This document shows, piece after piece, positions 53,134 through 63,894 of a DNA stretch of 64,000 bases (positions are counted from its first letter, which is position 1; every line of letters begins with the position of its first letter). The notes beneath the pieces are model-generated. The model ran no database searches and had not been told where the DNA came from. It saw only the letters and a list, made by a program, of their open reading frames with translations. The stretch lies in the NCBI GenBank assembly GCA_036785325.1, contig JAXIVH010000010.1, forward strand, positions 5,899,284 through 5,963,283, written 5' to 3'. The DNA comes from Urophycis tenuis (lineage: Eukaryota; Chordata; Actinopteri; Gadiformes; Phycidae). The position numbers and the translations under genes are program-made.

Positions 53134-55068
53134 CTTCCCTCCCTCCATCAGCTGCTCAGAAAGTCACGCTCGGCATGAACGCCTTCGCCCAGCTCACGCG
53201 GCTGCAGTTCCGCCCGTCCACGGCCTCCGTGCACTCGGGCGCCGTCCTGCAGGTGGAGCTGAGCCTGCGCTGCCTGATGCCCGTGTCGGTGCGCGTCCAG
53301 CAGCTCGCCGCCAGCATCCACTTCAGCCTGGAGCAGGCGGGGACCCACGGCCGCTCCAAGGGGCCGCCGAGGCAAACCAACCCGGGCACGGTGCACTTCG
53401 CCCAGGCCCACGCCGCCGGCAACGCCGCGCCGGCCTCGGCCGCCGCGCCCTCGCTGGAGCTGGACGAGATCCAGGACCGCAGCCCCGCGGACAACTCGCT
53501 CAACTCCACGGGCATCGTGTGCAAGAACGCCCACCTGGTCATGCGGCGCCACGACAGCGGCTTGTCGCCGGACGCGGCCAACTGCGTCAGCCCGCCATCG
53601 GTCGCCGTGGACGACGGCGCGCAGATGCTCAGGGTGCAGGACGTGACGCTGGAGCCCGGCAGCAATGTCATCGTGTTCACGGCACCGGTGAGAGACGCAG
53701 CGTCTGGGGTTGATGCCGCTGGCCACCATTGAACGCCTGCTGATGTCCTCAGCCTGGCTCTGTCTCCCCGTGGCTTTGTCCTCCTCCTTCTGGTTTCTAT
53801 TATTCAGCTCTTCACTTCTACACACCATGGAAATTCTTCCTCGTAAATAAGCAATTCTTGTGTGCGTGTGTGTGTGTGTGTGTGTGTGCACGCTTGTGTG
53901 TGTGTGCGTGCGTTTGTGTTTAAGAGCGGCGATCCCGGCACATACACCCTGAGGCAGCTGTGTGCCACGGTGGGCCAGGTGCAGTTCGTGCTGCCCCACA
54001 TCTACCCTCTGATCCAGTACGAGGTGTACTCCCAGGAACCCCAGCTCACCGTGGAGCCTCTCTCTGGTCAGTGTGCCTGGCGTCTGCCCGGCCTGGGGAC
54101 AGAACAACACTGAATGTCAGCCTGGTGCAGGGGGGGGGGGGGGGGGGGGGGGGGTTCAGCTGCAGCTAGTGTGACAGTGATGGTAGCGAATAACACAATA
54201 GATAGATAGATAGATAGATAAGACTTTATTAATCCCGAAAGGGAAATTTGGTTGCCGTAGCAGTCAGGGTACATATAAATACAATACAAAAAATAAAATA
54301 CCAAAAATAAAAAAAGAATACAATCATAATAAATCCAAAAATCCATTGGAATTGTAAAAATACAATAGAGTAGTGATCTGCTGTAATTAGATTCAACTTC
54401 GTTGTCATTTAGCACATTTACAAGTGCTAGCTGTCCAAAGGCCGTGGAGCTTCTTAACCATGCAGAACATATAAATATTCACCCTGACCGGATGACCACT
54501 GTTCCATCATCGTGTTTGAACCTTGATCCCACGCCCTGTCACTCAACACGCGTCTCTGAAGCCCCATGATCTGAGTATGTATGATCTGGGTATCTGAACA
54601 CGCACGCCCGCCTCACCCTCCCCGCCTGTTGTGCATCATGTCTCCGCGCAGAGCCGCTGCTGGCCGGCCTGCCCCAGACCGTGAGGTTCACCCTGCTCAC
54701 GGGACACTACGCCGTCAAGAAGGGTGACGCGCTGCAGCTCAGCAACAGCGACGCCATGCCCCTGCTGCCCTCGACCGCCTGCAGAGCCTCCATCCTCAGC
54801 CCCACCGCCGGTGAGGGCACGCACTCACACACACATACACACACTCACACACACACACACATACATGCACACACACGGACACATACATGCACTCATACAC
54901 ACACACACGCACATGCACTCATACACACACACGCACATGCACTCATACACACGCATATGCACTCATATACACAAGCATACACACACACGGACACATACAT
55001 GCACTCATACATGCACTGATACACACACACACACGCACTCATTCACACACACGCACTCATTCACACAG

Positions 55069-55102
<34 letters not shown>

Positions 55103-55168
55103 TCATACACACACACACACGCACCTGCACTCATACACAAGCAGACACACACATACATATGCTGATGA

Positions 55169-55246
<78 letters not shown>

Positions 55247-58200
55247 ATACACACACACATGTGCTGTTACTCACACAGGAAGGCTCTCTGGGTGGGTGTG
55301 AAGAAAATTTATACGAAGGACTATTAAATGAACTAGTAATAAAGTAAAACAAGGATGACCCTGATGCTTAGATAGACAACAGAGGGAAAATCTTATTTAT
55401 AACTTTGTGTCTATGTCTCTTTCTCTCTCTCTCTCTCCTCCCCGCCCTCCTCCGTGCAGAGTGTGTGGGCGAGAGCCCCCTGTCCATCCAGTCCTCTGAG
55501 AAGGTGACCAGCATCAGCCTGCCCCCCACCCCTCCCTACCACACGCTGGAGTTCCAGCTGGAGGTGCTGTGCGTCATCCCCCCGGGGCCCGACCGGCCCC
55601 CCAACGAGAGGCTCACCAACGGCGAGGTGCGCCACCGGCCCCGCAGCTACAGCCACCCGGACACGCCCATGACGGCCATCGACCAGAAGGTGAGCCCCCC
55701 CCCGCCCCCCCCACCCTGCGACCTCTCCCTGCCCTGGCTCTACACTAGAGGATGGATACCCGACCTGAGCCCGACGGGACCTGACGGTACCCGATGGGCC
55801 GGTTCGGGTTCGGACAAATATTTGGAGGTTATGCTCGGGTTCGGGTCGGCGCTCGGTCACATCTGCGTGATTTGAGATTTAATTTACCCGCACGTTAACC
55901 CGCGCATGTTGCGCTCATCTGTTTTGTTGACACTTCCAAAAGCCTTGCAGATGCTTAATAAAGGCGGGCTTTCATAAACACAGACGTAAATGTGTCATGA
56001 GTATGAATTGACTTTAACTGTGTCGGGTTCGGACATAAAGAGCTTGAGGCCTGTTGGGCTCGGGTCGCGTTCGGTTCTGTCGGATGCGGGCACCGGCTCG
56101 GACAGAAAATTCCGGCCCAATCCGCACTCTACTCTATACTGCCATGGAGGTTCTGTGCACACTGTGTGTTACGCGCCATTGGTTTACTGTGACTTTATTA
56201 CTGTTTGTGATCAGAGGTGCTGTAGGTAAGGTTTGAGAGTCGTGAGGAGAGAGAGCAGAGCAGAGGTATCTACACATCAACGACCAAAGAAACCTAAAGT
56301 CAGACAGAGAGCACCCTTTTATTTATTTTTGGCAGTTGTTATTTATTCTGTCTGAGAGTAACTTTCTGAGCTGCTGATGGAGAAAGAGGGAGAGAGGGAG
56401 AGAGAGAGGGAGGGAGAGTGCTTAAGATGCAGTGTATAAACCTGCCAAAGATCAGTGTAGTCTTTATCGCAAACATGCACACCTACACTTGTCTGTTGAT
56501 GTGTGTTTCCTCTCCTCATTGGGATGCCAATGCCATTCAGTTGTGTTTTATGTTGTTTGTTTGTCATTACAAATCACAAATGCATTTTGTATAGCGTACT
56601 GGAAACTAATATTGTATAAAAAAAAAAAAAGAAAAGCCTCAAATTGACAAGCAGTTGCATAACCTCATATTGACTCGGATTCCTCAAAGCGAAATTTCTG
56701 CAGCATTTTTCCTTTTCCCCAGAGTCCTCCACACTGAAGCCCGTCCTCATTTAAAAAAAAAAGAAAAAAAAAAGAGAAAGTGGCTGCGGACGTTGACCGC
56801 TGGCATTGTGTGTTGTGTGTATCCCCAGATGTCTATAGACTGCCCGTGGTCCATCTACTCAACACTTCTCCCACTCACCTTCTACATCCCCTTCAAGACC
56901 AAACACTCTCTGCTCTCAGCCGGCAACAGGTGAGCAGTACCAGGACGTCTGCAGGGCTTCTGAATGGTGTGGAAAGTAAATGCAAGCAATTGGTGTTGTG
57001 AGCTTGTCTCTCCCAAGATTTGGAGTGCGCACATACAAGCACTCGGTGCTTGAAGTGAGGCACTTTGTGCGTGGCAGACAGCTATAATGTATTACTGCAC
57101 TTGTGTACAAATTCATACCCAAGTTTGTACTTTGTAAGAAATGCTTATGGGTCAATGGGTAGAACAAGCATAAAAGGAAACAAAAATGCAACCATTAATC
57201 TAGAGATAAAAAAAGAAATACAAAATGGTAAATAAAATGGTCTAAGCTAAAATGGAATAAAAACACTTAAACACAATTATTCATCTCCACCTTGTGCGTT
57301 CGTTCACCCCTTTACACTTAATGCACATTGTTTACGATGCAGAAAGCCTCCCTCTTGATACGCGACCTTTGACCCTTTCAGGAAGTACATCCAACTGTGT
57401 GTGCAGAACGTGTCGGACGCCAACTTCCAGCTGGCTGAGCTGAATCTGTCGGAGAAGCAGCAGGCTTCGCTGGAGCTGCAGTCCCTCAACACTAAAGCCC
57501 AGCAGGTGGCCCTCAGGAAGTCTTTGCTTTTTGCCTCCTCCCGTTCTCTGAGAACGTTTGTGGCCATTTCATTTGAACTTTCAAAACGACTCTGCCACAG
57601 TGGTTTGAAATGACGTCATCGGTTTCATCCTTTCGTTGGTCGAAATCTTTGATAAGGCGTTGAGCTAAAGAACCATCAATAGCAGTTGTGTGGACACTGC
57701 AGAGGTCATGTGGATACGAATATGTACCAGTTACAAAGTTCTTTCTTCACTGCATCACTTAAGCGTCGGTTATGGTTCCGCGTAGTGATCACGTAGTGAT
57801 CACGCAATGGCCACACAGTTGCTTGGACGCAGTCATGAGACCGTGATGGTTCTGCGTGGGGTTTACGTGTCGAAATGCAATTCAATGCCGCACCGGTAGA
57901 GGGCTACCAGAATGACCGTTCTGGTCATTACATACTACTATTAGCGAGTAAAAAAAAAAAGTTTACAGAAATGAAGGCAAAAGTTATCTATATATGTTGT
58001 CGCCAATCAGTCGAAGCATTTATCATGCCATGGTGGTGTTTAAAGTGGAAACCGGAAAAGCGATCTCCAGCGGATGTAGTTAGCGGACCAATGCCGCTGC
58101 GTTGGTGTTGCGTCACCTCGACGCGCATCTAGGATTTTTTGGGAGGTGCACGTCAGGCCTTTGCGGTGGACACAAGAGGGGTCCGCAAGGATGTAAAGGG

Positions 58201-60404
58201 TCCGTAAACCCCCTAGCGTTGCGTCAACGCAGAAGCGTATCTTAACCATAACTCGGCCTTCAACGTTAACGTGTCTTAACCTTTTTAAAAGATGACAACG
58301 TAAAATGACTTGTTTTTTGTTGTTGATCTCTCCTCCTCTGTCTGTCTGTCTGTCTGTCTGTCTGTCCAGTTGGTGTGCAGTAAGCAGAGTGTGTTCTGCC
58401 TGTGGGAGGTGAGGTGGAAGGCCGACCTGCCCTCGTGTCTCCAGTGCGTGTTCTCCGCCAGCTTCTCCCCGCTGGGACAGAACGCCTCGTCCTTCAAGCC
58501 CTTCCACTACCATTTCCACCTGGAGAGGGTCACTGTAAGCCCCAGCAGCCTTTCACTTTCACTCTTTTAATTAGGGCCGTACGCGCCCCCACACACCTGG
58601 CTGGACTGGAATCGGATCACAGAACAAGTCAAGGTCCTAGTCAGAGGGTGTGCTTGGTTTGGGTTTATTAGATGGTTAAATGAAATTCACACAAAACCGA
58701 CGACCAAACTGATGGTCTAACTTCTAGATATGAAGTCTGATGGCAGAGTAGCTCAGATCTGTATGAACGGGGCGATTCATATTAGTTTTGCTTCAAAATC
58801 TACACCCTGCTCGTCGGCACTGCAGAAATGAACGTAATAAAATCACCCTCTGAAAACGTCATCCACTCACGGGAGTTAGTTTTCTTCTGTAAAATATCTC
58901 CCATCTCCTCTTCTAGAGAAACGGGAAACAAGGCATAACTCCGCCCCTTGCAGTTGTTCGTTTTCCTGTTCAGGCTCTGTGCCCGTCGCCCCAAAGTCCT
59001 GCTAAAAGTACTTCTGTGTAACTTATGAAAAGCGTTAAGACAGTAGTAGTCTGACTGTTAAGTCTAACTGTTATTAAAAAGCAATGTATGTTAGTTTCTA
59101 ACATAATGGCATTGTTTGACACGTCCCCAGACCCTGTACAGCGTGCGGGCTGAGATCCTGCCCGCTTCAGGGGAACAGCAGTGTCGCTCTGGCGCCCTCT
59201 GTGGGCTGGAGGTGTGCATCACGCGACTGACGGAGCCCGCCGAAGGAGACCTGGCAGAGGAAGGCAAGACCGATTCGGACGGGCTCCGGACCACAAAGCT
59301 CATGTATGAAGGTAAGGAAGCCTGCGTCTCTGGAGATTGTCCTTTTCATCCCTTCACACTGCATGTGATGCCCAGTATTGCAACCGCCGGGGTCTGTTAA
59401 AATCATTTTTAAATCAATACATTGGGGCGGCAGTAGCTCAGTAGGTAGAGCGGGTGGACAGAGCGGGTCGTTCACTAACCGTAGGGTCGACGGTTCGATC
59501 CCCTTCATCCCCCTCCTCCAACTGTCCACATGTCGAACCCCACAAATGTACTGATTGTAAGTCGCTTTGGACAAAAGCGTCGGCTAAATGCCCCCCTTCA
59601 CCCTTTAATAAATTAATTTTTTGTGTCAAATGATTTATTTGTTTAGTAAGTAGCCGTATCATAAGCGGGTTAATGTACACGCCGGTCATTATCACTAAAT
59701 AGAACCCTTTCGCGGAGGGATCTCCAATATGGTCCAAAAATGAGCGGCTGACACTGCACATCACAACCCGTGGACTGGTCATCACAGCGCAGTTTTAATT
59801 GCAGTGGTGTTTAAGGTTGAACTGCTGATTTTACAACGATCTAAAAGATGTGGCTGCCAGCTCATTTTAAACATGTCTCCCCCCACCACCACCACCACCA
59901 CCAGTGGCCGACAGCAGTAGCAACTGGGCGGTGTGCGGCAAGAGCTCGGGGATGGTGTCCATGCCCGTGGCGGCCAACGCCACGCACCGGGCGCACATCG
60001 AGGTCATGCCGCTGTTCGCCGGCCACCTGCCCTTCCCCAAGATCAAGGTGTTCAAGTACCTGCCGCACACGGCCACGCAGGCCATCCAGCCAGACCCCGG
60101 TGAGTGCCTCCACAGGGGGGAGCCAGTGGCGGGCCATGGCGTGGCGTTGCATTTTGTTGATGCTTTGGTCCTTAAAGGCTGGTTTATGCTTCTGCGTAGG
60201 GATTGCGTCGTGATCACGCAATGGCCACGCAGTTGCTCGGACGCAGTCATGAGCCTGTGATGGTTCTGCGTGGGGTTTACGTGGTGTTTACGTCTCGAAA
60301 TGCAATTCATTGCCACACCGGTAGAGGGACCAGAATGACCATTCTGGTCATTACATACGGATTACTAGAGAGTTAAAAAAAAGTTTACAGAAATGAAGGC
60401 AAAA

Positions 60405-60446
<42 letters not shown>

Positions 60447-61532
60447 TTTTGCCAATCAGTCGAAGCATTTATCAAGGCTGTGTTTACACCGTGGCGGTGT
60501 TTACGAGTGGAAACCGGAAAAGCGATCTCCAGCCAATGTAGTCCGCGGACCAATCACAGCCAAAGCCGCTCCATTGGGGTTGCGTCGCCTCGACGCGCGT
60601 CTAGGATTTTGGGAGGTGCACATCGAGGACGTAAAGGGTCCGCAAAGGGTCCGCAACCCCCCAGCGTTGCGTCGACGCGGAATCATAAACAAAGCATAAC
60701 CCGGCCTTAAGCCGCTTACAGTGCAGTTCAGTTCGTCCCCAAAACGGGGCAGAATCACTCAAGGTGCATGACGTTTGTCAATTGCTTTAAAGTGCCAATA
60801 TCTAGAAACACGAGATCAGGCGATATTGTGTGATCACGGCGTTGGAAGTATTTTGTATCTCAATAGTGAGATTGTAATGGTCGGGACGTTCCTGCGAACC
60901 AACCTCAACTATTGTCGTTCATGTGGTGTGGACTAGGCTCAGTCATCCCTGTGTTGGGCGACCAAAGCAGTTCTTGGGCTGATTTAAGACCTGGCCCAGC
61001 ACCATGTAGACCGCGGCGATCCTGTAGCCAGCGGGACGAGGTTGGACGTTATTGATCTACAGAGAGAGCGTCGGAAGTGTAGGGTTTAGCCTTGGGTTGA
61101 ATAATTGATCCGACTTGTCACGTCCTTGTAGAGTGTAGGCAGGTCTTCCTCATCTTCATCTCTTAGGAGGGTTATTCAAGCACACTTTGATGTGAAATCT
61201 GATGATGATGATGATGAATGATGGAGACGCATTACCGCATAACTCTAGCGTTGCTCACGTTGCCCCCACGCTCCCTTGCCACAGACAGCTGCGTGGAGAA
61301 CGACACCCTCTCCCTGCTGGACAAGAGCCTGGACGACCCCCAGGGCGACACGGCCAGCATCCGCAGCCGCGGCAGCGTGCACTCGCTGGGCAGCGGCGAG
61401 CAGCAGCGGGGCCTGCCCATGCCCCGCCTGGAGCCCTTCGGCCCGGGCCAGGTGTTCAACCACAGCCACGCCCAGCAGGTGCTGGTGCTGCCGGCCACCG
61501 ACGACCACATCATGGAGGTCAACGCCACGTGA
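42736..61532 (+). CDS. trappc10: Trafficking protein particle complex subunit 10 (TRAPPC10)
   Basis: Twenty-three phase-consistent exons: 42736-42796, 44091-44172, 44379-44514, 46984-47183, 48320-48515, 49213-49324, 50007-50254, 50691-50837, 51355-51469, 51782-51858, 52088-52179, 52446-52586, 52904-53016, 53152-53687, 53925-54066, 54652-54810, 55460-55689, 56829-56929, 57382-57505, 58370-58534, 59131-59311, 59905-60099, 61285-61532; 1266 codons (human about 1259). Landmarks: [109 protein letters not shown], and C-terminal [22 protein letters not shown]10 (Trs130 family) is specific to the TRAPPII complex, a Golgi and recycling-endosome tether and Rab exchange factor: N-terminal helical solenoid, C-terminal immunoglobulin-like beta region. 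The exon 9 acceptor (TTTAAAAAG) and intron 19 donor (CAG/GTGGCC) are the weakest splice sites. Exon 14 has an Ala-rich insert absent from human. Confidence 0.96.
44515..46983 (+). other. trappc10 intron 3
   Basis: About 2.5 kb between exons 3 and 4 with no reading frame or repeat I recognise apart from the GT tract near its end. Confidence 0.6.
46824..46860. repeat. (GT)n microsatellite in trappc10 intron 3
   Basis: About 37 bp of GT, 124 nt upstream of the exon 4 acceptor. Confidence 0.93.
47427..47791 (+). mobile_element. tRNA-type SINE with a 14-bp target-site duplication
   Basis: Complete 365-bp short retroelement in trappc10 intron 4. A polymerase III B-box-like GGTTCGAATCC lies at about 47481. 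It is followed by the widespread fish body (GTGGAGTTTGCATGTTCTCC, CTTCCTCCCACAGACCAAAA, CTGGCGACCTGTCCAGGGTG, CAGCCCCCCCGTGACCC). It ends GGATAAGCGGTTTAGAAAATG plus GACT repeats. The flanks ACTTTTATGAGAGA at 47413-47426 and 47792-47805 are identical, which proves insertion by target-primed reverse transcription. Confidence 0.9.
48588..48680. repeat. 17-18-bp minisatellite, about five copies
   Basis: Unit GCTAGCAATTGAAATGC repeated about five times with small changes, just after trappc10 exon 5. Confidence 0.85.
48735..48800 (+). mobile_element. SINE 3' tail fragment in trappc10 intron 5
   Basis: Contains TTGTAAGTCGCTTTGGATTA then AAGTGTCTGCTAAATG, the tail seen in the SINEs at 59424 and 23921; no tRNA-like head. 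Confidence 0.6.
51245..51310 (-). mobile_element. Truncated LINE 3' end with GACA repeat
   Basis: ACAGACAGACAGACATACTT followed by TATTGATCCCTGAGGGAAAT: on the minus strand this is the common fish LINE terminus (ATTTCCCTCAGGGATCAATA) ending in its own tandem repeat. In trappc10 intron 8, 45 nt from the exon 9 acceptor. Confidence 0.65.
52006..52037. repeat. 32-nt poly-C run before trappc10 exon 11
   Basis: Unbroken C tract that begins the extended polypyrimidine region (C32, then TTTCCTCTTCCTCCCC) leading to the acceptor at 52087. Confidence 0.9.
52268..52440. repeat. (GT)n / GTGCGC / GTCTGT compound microsatellite
   Basis: It fills most of trappc10 intron 11 and runs to within about 5 nt of the exon 12 acceptor, so the exon 12 polypyrimidine tract is essentially GT repeat (GTGTTGTTATCAG). 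Confidence 0.92.
54131..54302. repeat. G run and truncated LINE 3' end in trappc10 intron 15
   Basis: G25 at 54130-54154. Then (GATA)5 at about 54199-54222 joined to AGACTTTATTAATCCCGAAA, a reverse-oriented LINE terminus like the one at 51245, truncated soon after. Confidence 0.65.
54824..55258. repeat. Long (CA)n / CACTCATACA compound microsatellite
   Basis: About 435 bp of CA-rich tandem units in trappc10 intron 16, with repeats of GCACTCATACACACAC and a pure CA block at about 55173-55240. It starts about 13 nt after the exon 16 donor. Confidence 0.94.
55746..56131. mobile_element. hAT-like non-autonomous DNA transposon
   Basis: The ends TAGAGGATGGATACCCGACC and (complement of the right end) TAGAGTGCGGATTGGGCCGG form short imperfect terminal inverted repeats. 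The flanks CTCTACAC (55738-55745) and CTCTATAC (56132-56139) are an 8-bp target-site duplication with one mismatch, the hAT hallmark. The body is rich in CGGGTTCGGGTCGG-like sequence near both ends and has no transposase. In trappc10 intron 17. Confidence 0.8.
57763..58259. mobile_element. PIF/Harbinger-like MITE, copy 1 (trappc10 intron 19)
   Basis: Ends GCGTCGGTTATGGTTC and, on the complement of the right side, AGGCCGAGTTATGGTT. The body aligns with copy 2 along its whole length (GATCACGCAATGGCCAC, GTTCTGCGTGGGGTTTACGT, GGAAACCGGAAAAGCGATCT). No coding capacity. Confidence 0.75.
59424..59593 (+). mobile_element. tRNA-derived SINE, nearly complete
   Basis: It begins with a tRNA-like promoter (A box AGTAGCTCAGTAGGTAGAG, B box GGTTCGATCCC) and continues CCCTCCTCCAACTGTCCACA. 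It ends with the tail GTAAGTCGCTTTGGACAAAA then GCGTCGGCTAAATG. The cloverleaf is not complete, so it is a SINE, not a tRNA gene. In trappc10 intron 21. Confidence 0.82.
60176..60707. mobile_element. PIF/Harbinger-like MITE, copy 2 (trappc10 intron 22)
   Basis: Ends AGGCTGGTTTATGC and, complemented, AGGCCGGGTTATGC, flanked on both sides by TAA (60173-60175 and 60708-60710), the 3-bp TWA-type duplication of PIF/Harbinger elements. It is homologous to copy 1, about 2.4 kb upstream in the same orientation. It contains a private 56-nt palindrome. Confidence 0.82.
60398..60453. repeat. Perfect 56-nt palindrome around (TA)n
   Basis: GGCAAAAGTTTTA, a 30-nt TA core and TAAAACTTTTGCC make a full palindrome without spacer. 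In MITE copy 1 (57975-58010) the matching place has the left arm but no inverted right arm. Confidence 0.95.
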
Positions 61533-62377
61533 CGGCCCCCCGCCCTCGCGCCCCACCCCCTCCCCCCCCCCCCCCCCACCCACCCGGTGACTGGACTATT
61601 ACTATTACTACTACCACCCCTACTACCCACCCCCGTCCTGCCAGCTCCTGATCCGTCCTGATGTCCTCACCGCCCGACGCCACCTCACCTCACCTCACCT
61701 CGCGTCCCCCCCCCCCCCCCCCCCCCCCCCCTCTCCTCCCACCTTTTAAATGGCACTGAGCTGGCCTTGAGCATTTGGCGGGCGGGCGGGAGGGGGGGGG
61801 GGGGTTGGAATTGGGTTCTGCAAGACCCCCGCCCCCCCCCCCCCCCCCCCCCCCTCCCGACCCAGCCCCTTCAAGAAGCCCCCCTTGTCCCCTGCAAGAA
61901 CGACACTTTATCGTCAACGGAGACGTCCACCCCCCTCCCCCAAGTACACTCGGTGATGGACGAAGGACATCTGCTGCTACTGCTGACCTACACCCGCCCC
62001 ACCCCACCCACCCCCACCCCAACCCACCCCACCCACCCACCCCCAGCACATTGAAACAATCTAGAGATCTATATATTTGGCCGCTCATCTCATATGCGAC
62101 AAACAAAGTCCCACCCCTTCCTGCTCTGTGGAACTATGAATGTTTGCTGTCCCATGATGCTTTGCGGCCACCTGTTGCCAAACCCTGTTCCGCACATTTT
62201 GCGGGCGGGGCTGATGCAGGAACAGTGTCCGCCTCCCTTGAAGAAGAAACAAAAAAATGCTAGAATTCAGATGCACCAAAGCCCCACATAGCCTGTCTGT
62301 AACTGACTACTGGGAGTTGCTCGACTACTGAAGTACTGTATTTTGACTGTGTGCGTGTGTGCGTATGTGTGTGTGTA

Positions 62378-62408
<31 letters not shown>

Positions 62409-62776
62409 TCGTGTGCGTGCATGTGTCTCTATGTCCACATAGGAGTATGTTTGATCTAGTGAGTGGTTCTTAAAAACTAAGGATGAGCCAGTGGACAATA
62501 TCTGTCGATTGTCTTTTGTCCATTTTACAGTTTGTGTATATCTAATCTGTGTGTGTGTGTGTGTGTGTCTGTCTGAAGGGGTGTGTTAGCATTGCTGAAT
62601 CTGTGTCGGAGCTATGCACACGTATTGTAGGACTTGGTAGTAATTAAAGAAAGGACTCTCATTCTCATGGAACAGAATGTCACCTCGAAGCTGACCCTAG
62701 CTGACCATTAAGCCCTCACCACATTGTAATTAAAATGCATTTCTTTGGGCACTGTACATACTGCTCTGTAAATAAA
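61533..62776 (+). other. trappc10: trappc10 3' UTR
   Basis: Runs from the TGA to the first good AATAAA (62771). The first 500 nt are very C-rich with C26 (61706-61731) and C23 (61832-61854) runs and CACC repeats. After about 62.0 kb it becomes mixed, with GT tracts at 62343-62407 and about 62550-62568. Confidence 0.7.
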
Positions 62777-62953
62777 TGTGATTTCAATCTACAAAAAAAA
62801 TCTATGATTTCCAACTATATTAAAAAGAAAAATCATTGGAGTTGACTTGGTGCAGTGGTGTTTTGTAAATAAAGAATACAAGAACAATATAACTATTCTA
62901 TTTTGAAATGGCTCCCCTAAGACGTTCCCTATTGTCTTCCTTATGCAAATAAA
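62771..62953 (+). terminator. trappc10: trappc10 polyadenylation signals (three candidates)
   Basis: AATAAA at 62771-62776, 62868-62873 and 62948-62953, all on the plus strand and each followed by A- or T-rich sequence. The first is the likeliest end; the others may give longer forms. Confidence 0.65.
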
Positions 62954-63894
62954 TATGAATTGTTATACAAAAAAAATCAGGAATTGAGGTCCACACTATC
63001 TCATCGTAGTAAGTATATGTACTTCTCTTCTGAGAACTGCTTTCACTCATTCACTCAATGTTCAGGAAGTGTTCATACACTTATTCCCCCCCCCAGCATA
63101 TCAGCCTCTACCAATGCAATTTTCCAATTTAATCTCCCCACAAGTTGAACACCAGTAAAATGCTGAAACACTATCATAAATTGTCACATGGAACATGGAA
63201 AAAAACATGCAGAAAAGGAAATAACGAATGAAATGAGAACATGTATTCAACAGGACATGCAGAGAGCAATACCTCTGAACGTCAGTACCTAGCACTTCTG
63301 GTCGCTAACATGTGTGGCTTCAGCTTTAATATTTTTAAATGGTTAATATTTGACTAAAAGGTAGTCCTACTAGTCATAATGGTATAACATTTTTACCAGC
63401 AAAATATGAAGATATTATACAAACTACTTACTGCTCACGGTACGTTCTGCCTTACTAAAATATGACCATGGAATATGTATCCTTTATCGTCTACTTTATT
63501 AATAAAATTGTCGTTTCCAAATATTAAAATAATGCGTGTATGTGCTAAACTAAATGTACTCCATTGTAGTAGACATATATAATGAATTTAAACCTGTGCT
63601 ATGTCACTTTTCCCTTCAGCAGCCTTTAGTGGATTGTAGCTCCAGCTATAGCTGGAAATTGACTTGTGGATCTATTGACAGATGGATTGACCCGTGGATG
63701 GTTTTATTCTTGAGAAACGTTCCAGTTTGGGTATTTTTGGATGGAGTTAACAGCTGCAGTACAAAGTTACATAGTGCAGCTTTAAGGCGTGGCTACAAAA
63801 GCAAAGACCCACTGCAAAACATCTCCAGATCCTATCTCACGTTGGTTGTCTTCTTGGTGGGCGGTCTCTGGGCACAGTGGGCACTCGCGCTCAC
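62954..63894. other. Spacer at the right edge
   Basis: AT-rich, no recognisable frame or element. If the minus-strand exon at 63895 is real, this is the start of its downstream intron. Confidence 0.4.

Noticed and set aside
53148..54110. 320-codon minus-strand frame opposite trappc10 exons 14-15
   Set aside because: Antisense shadow that also crosses an intron and a CA repeat; no family resemblance.
54724..55347. Thr-His repeat protein at the end of trappc10 exon 16
   Set aside because: It is the CA microsatellite of intron 16 read out of frame from exon 16; the true exon stops at a GTGAGG donor at 54811.
59424..59510. tRNA gene
   Set aside because: A and B boxes are present, but the acceptor stem does not close and the sequence runs into a SINE body and tail.
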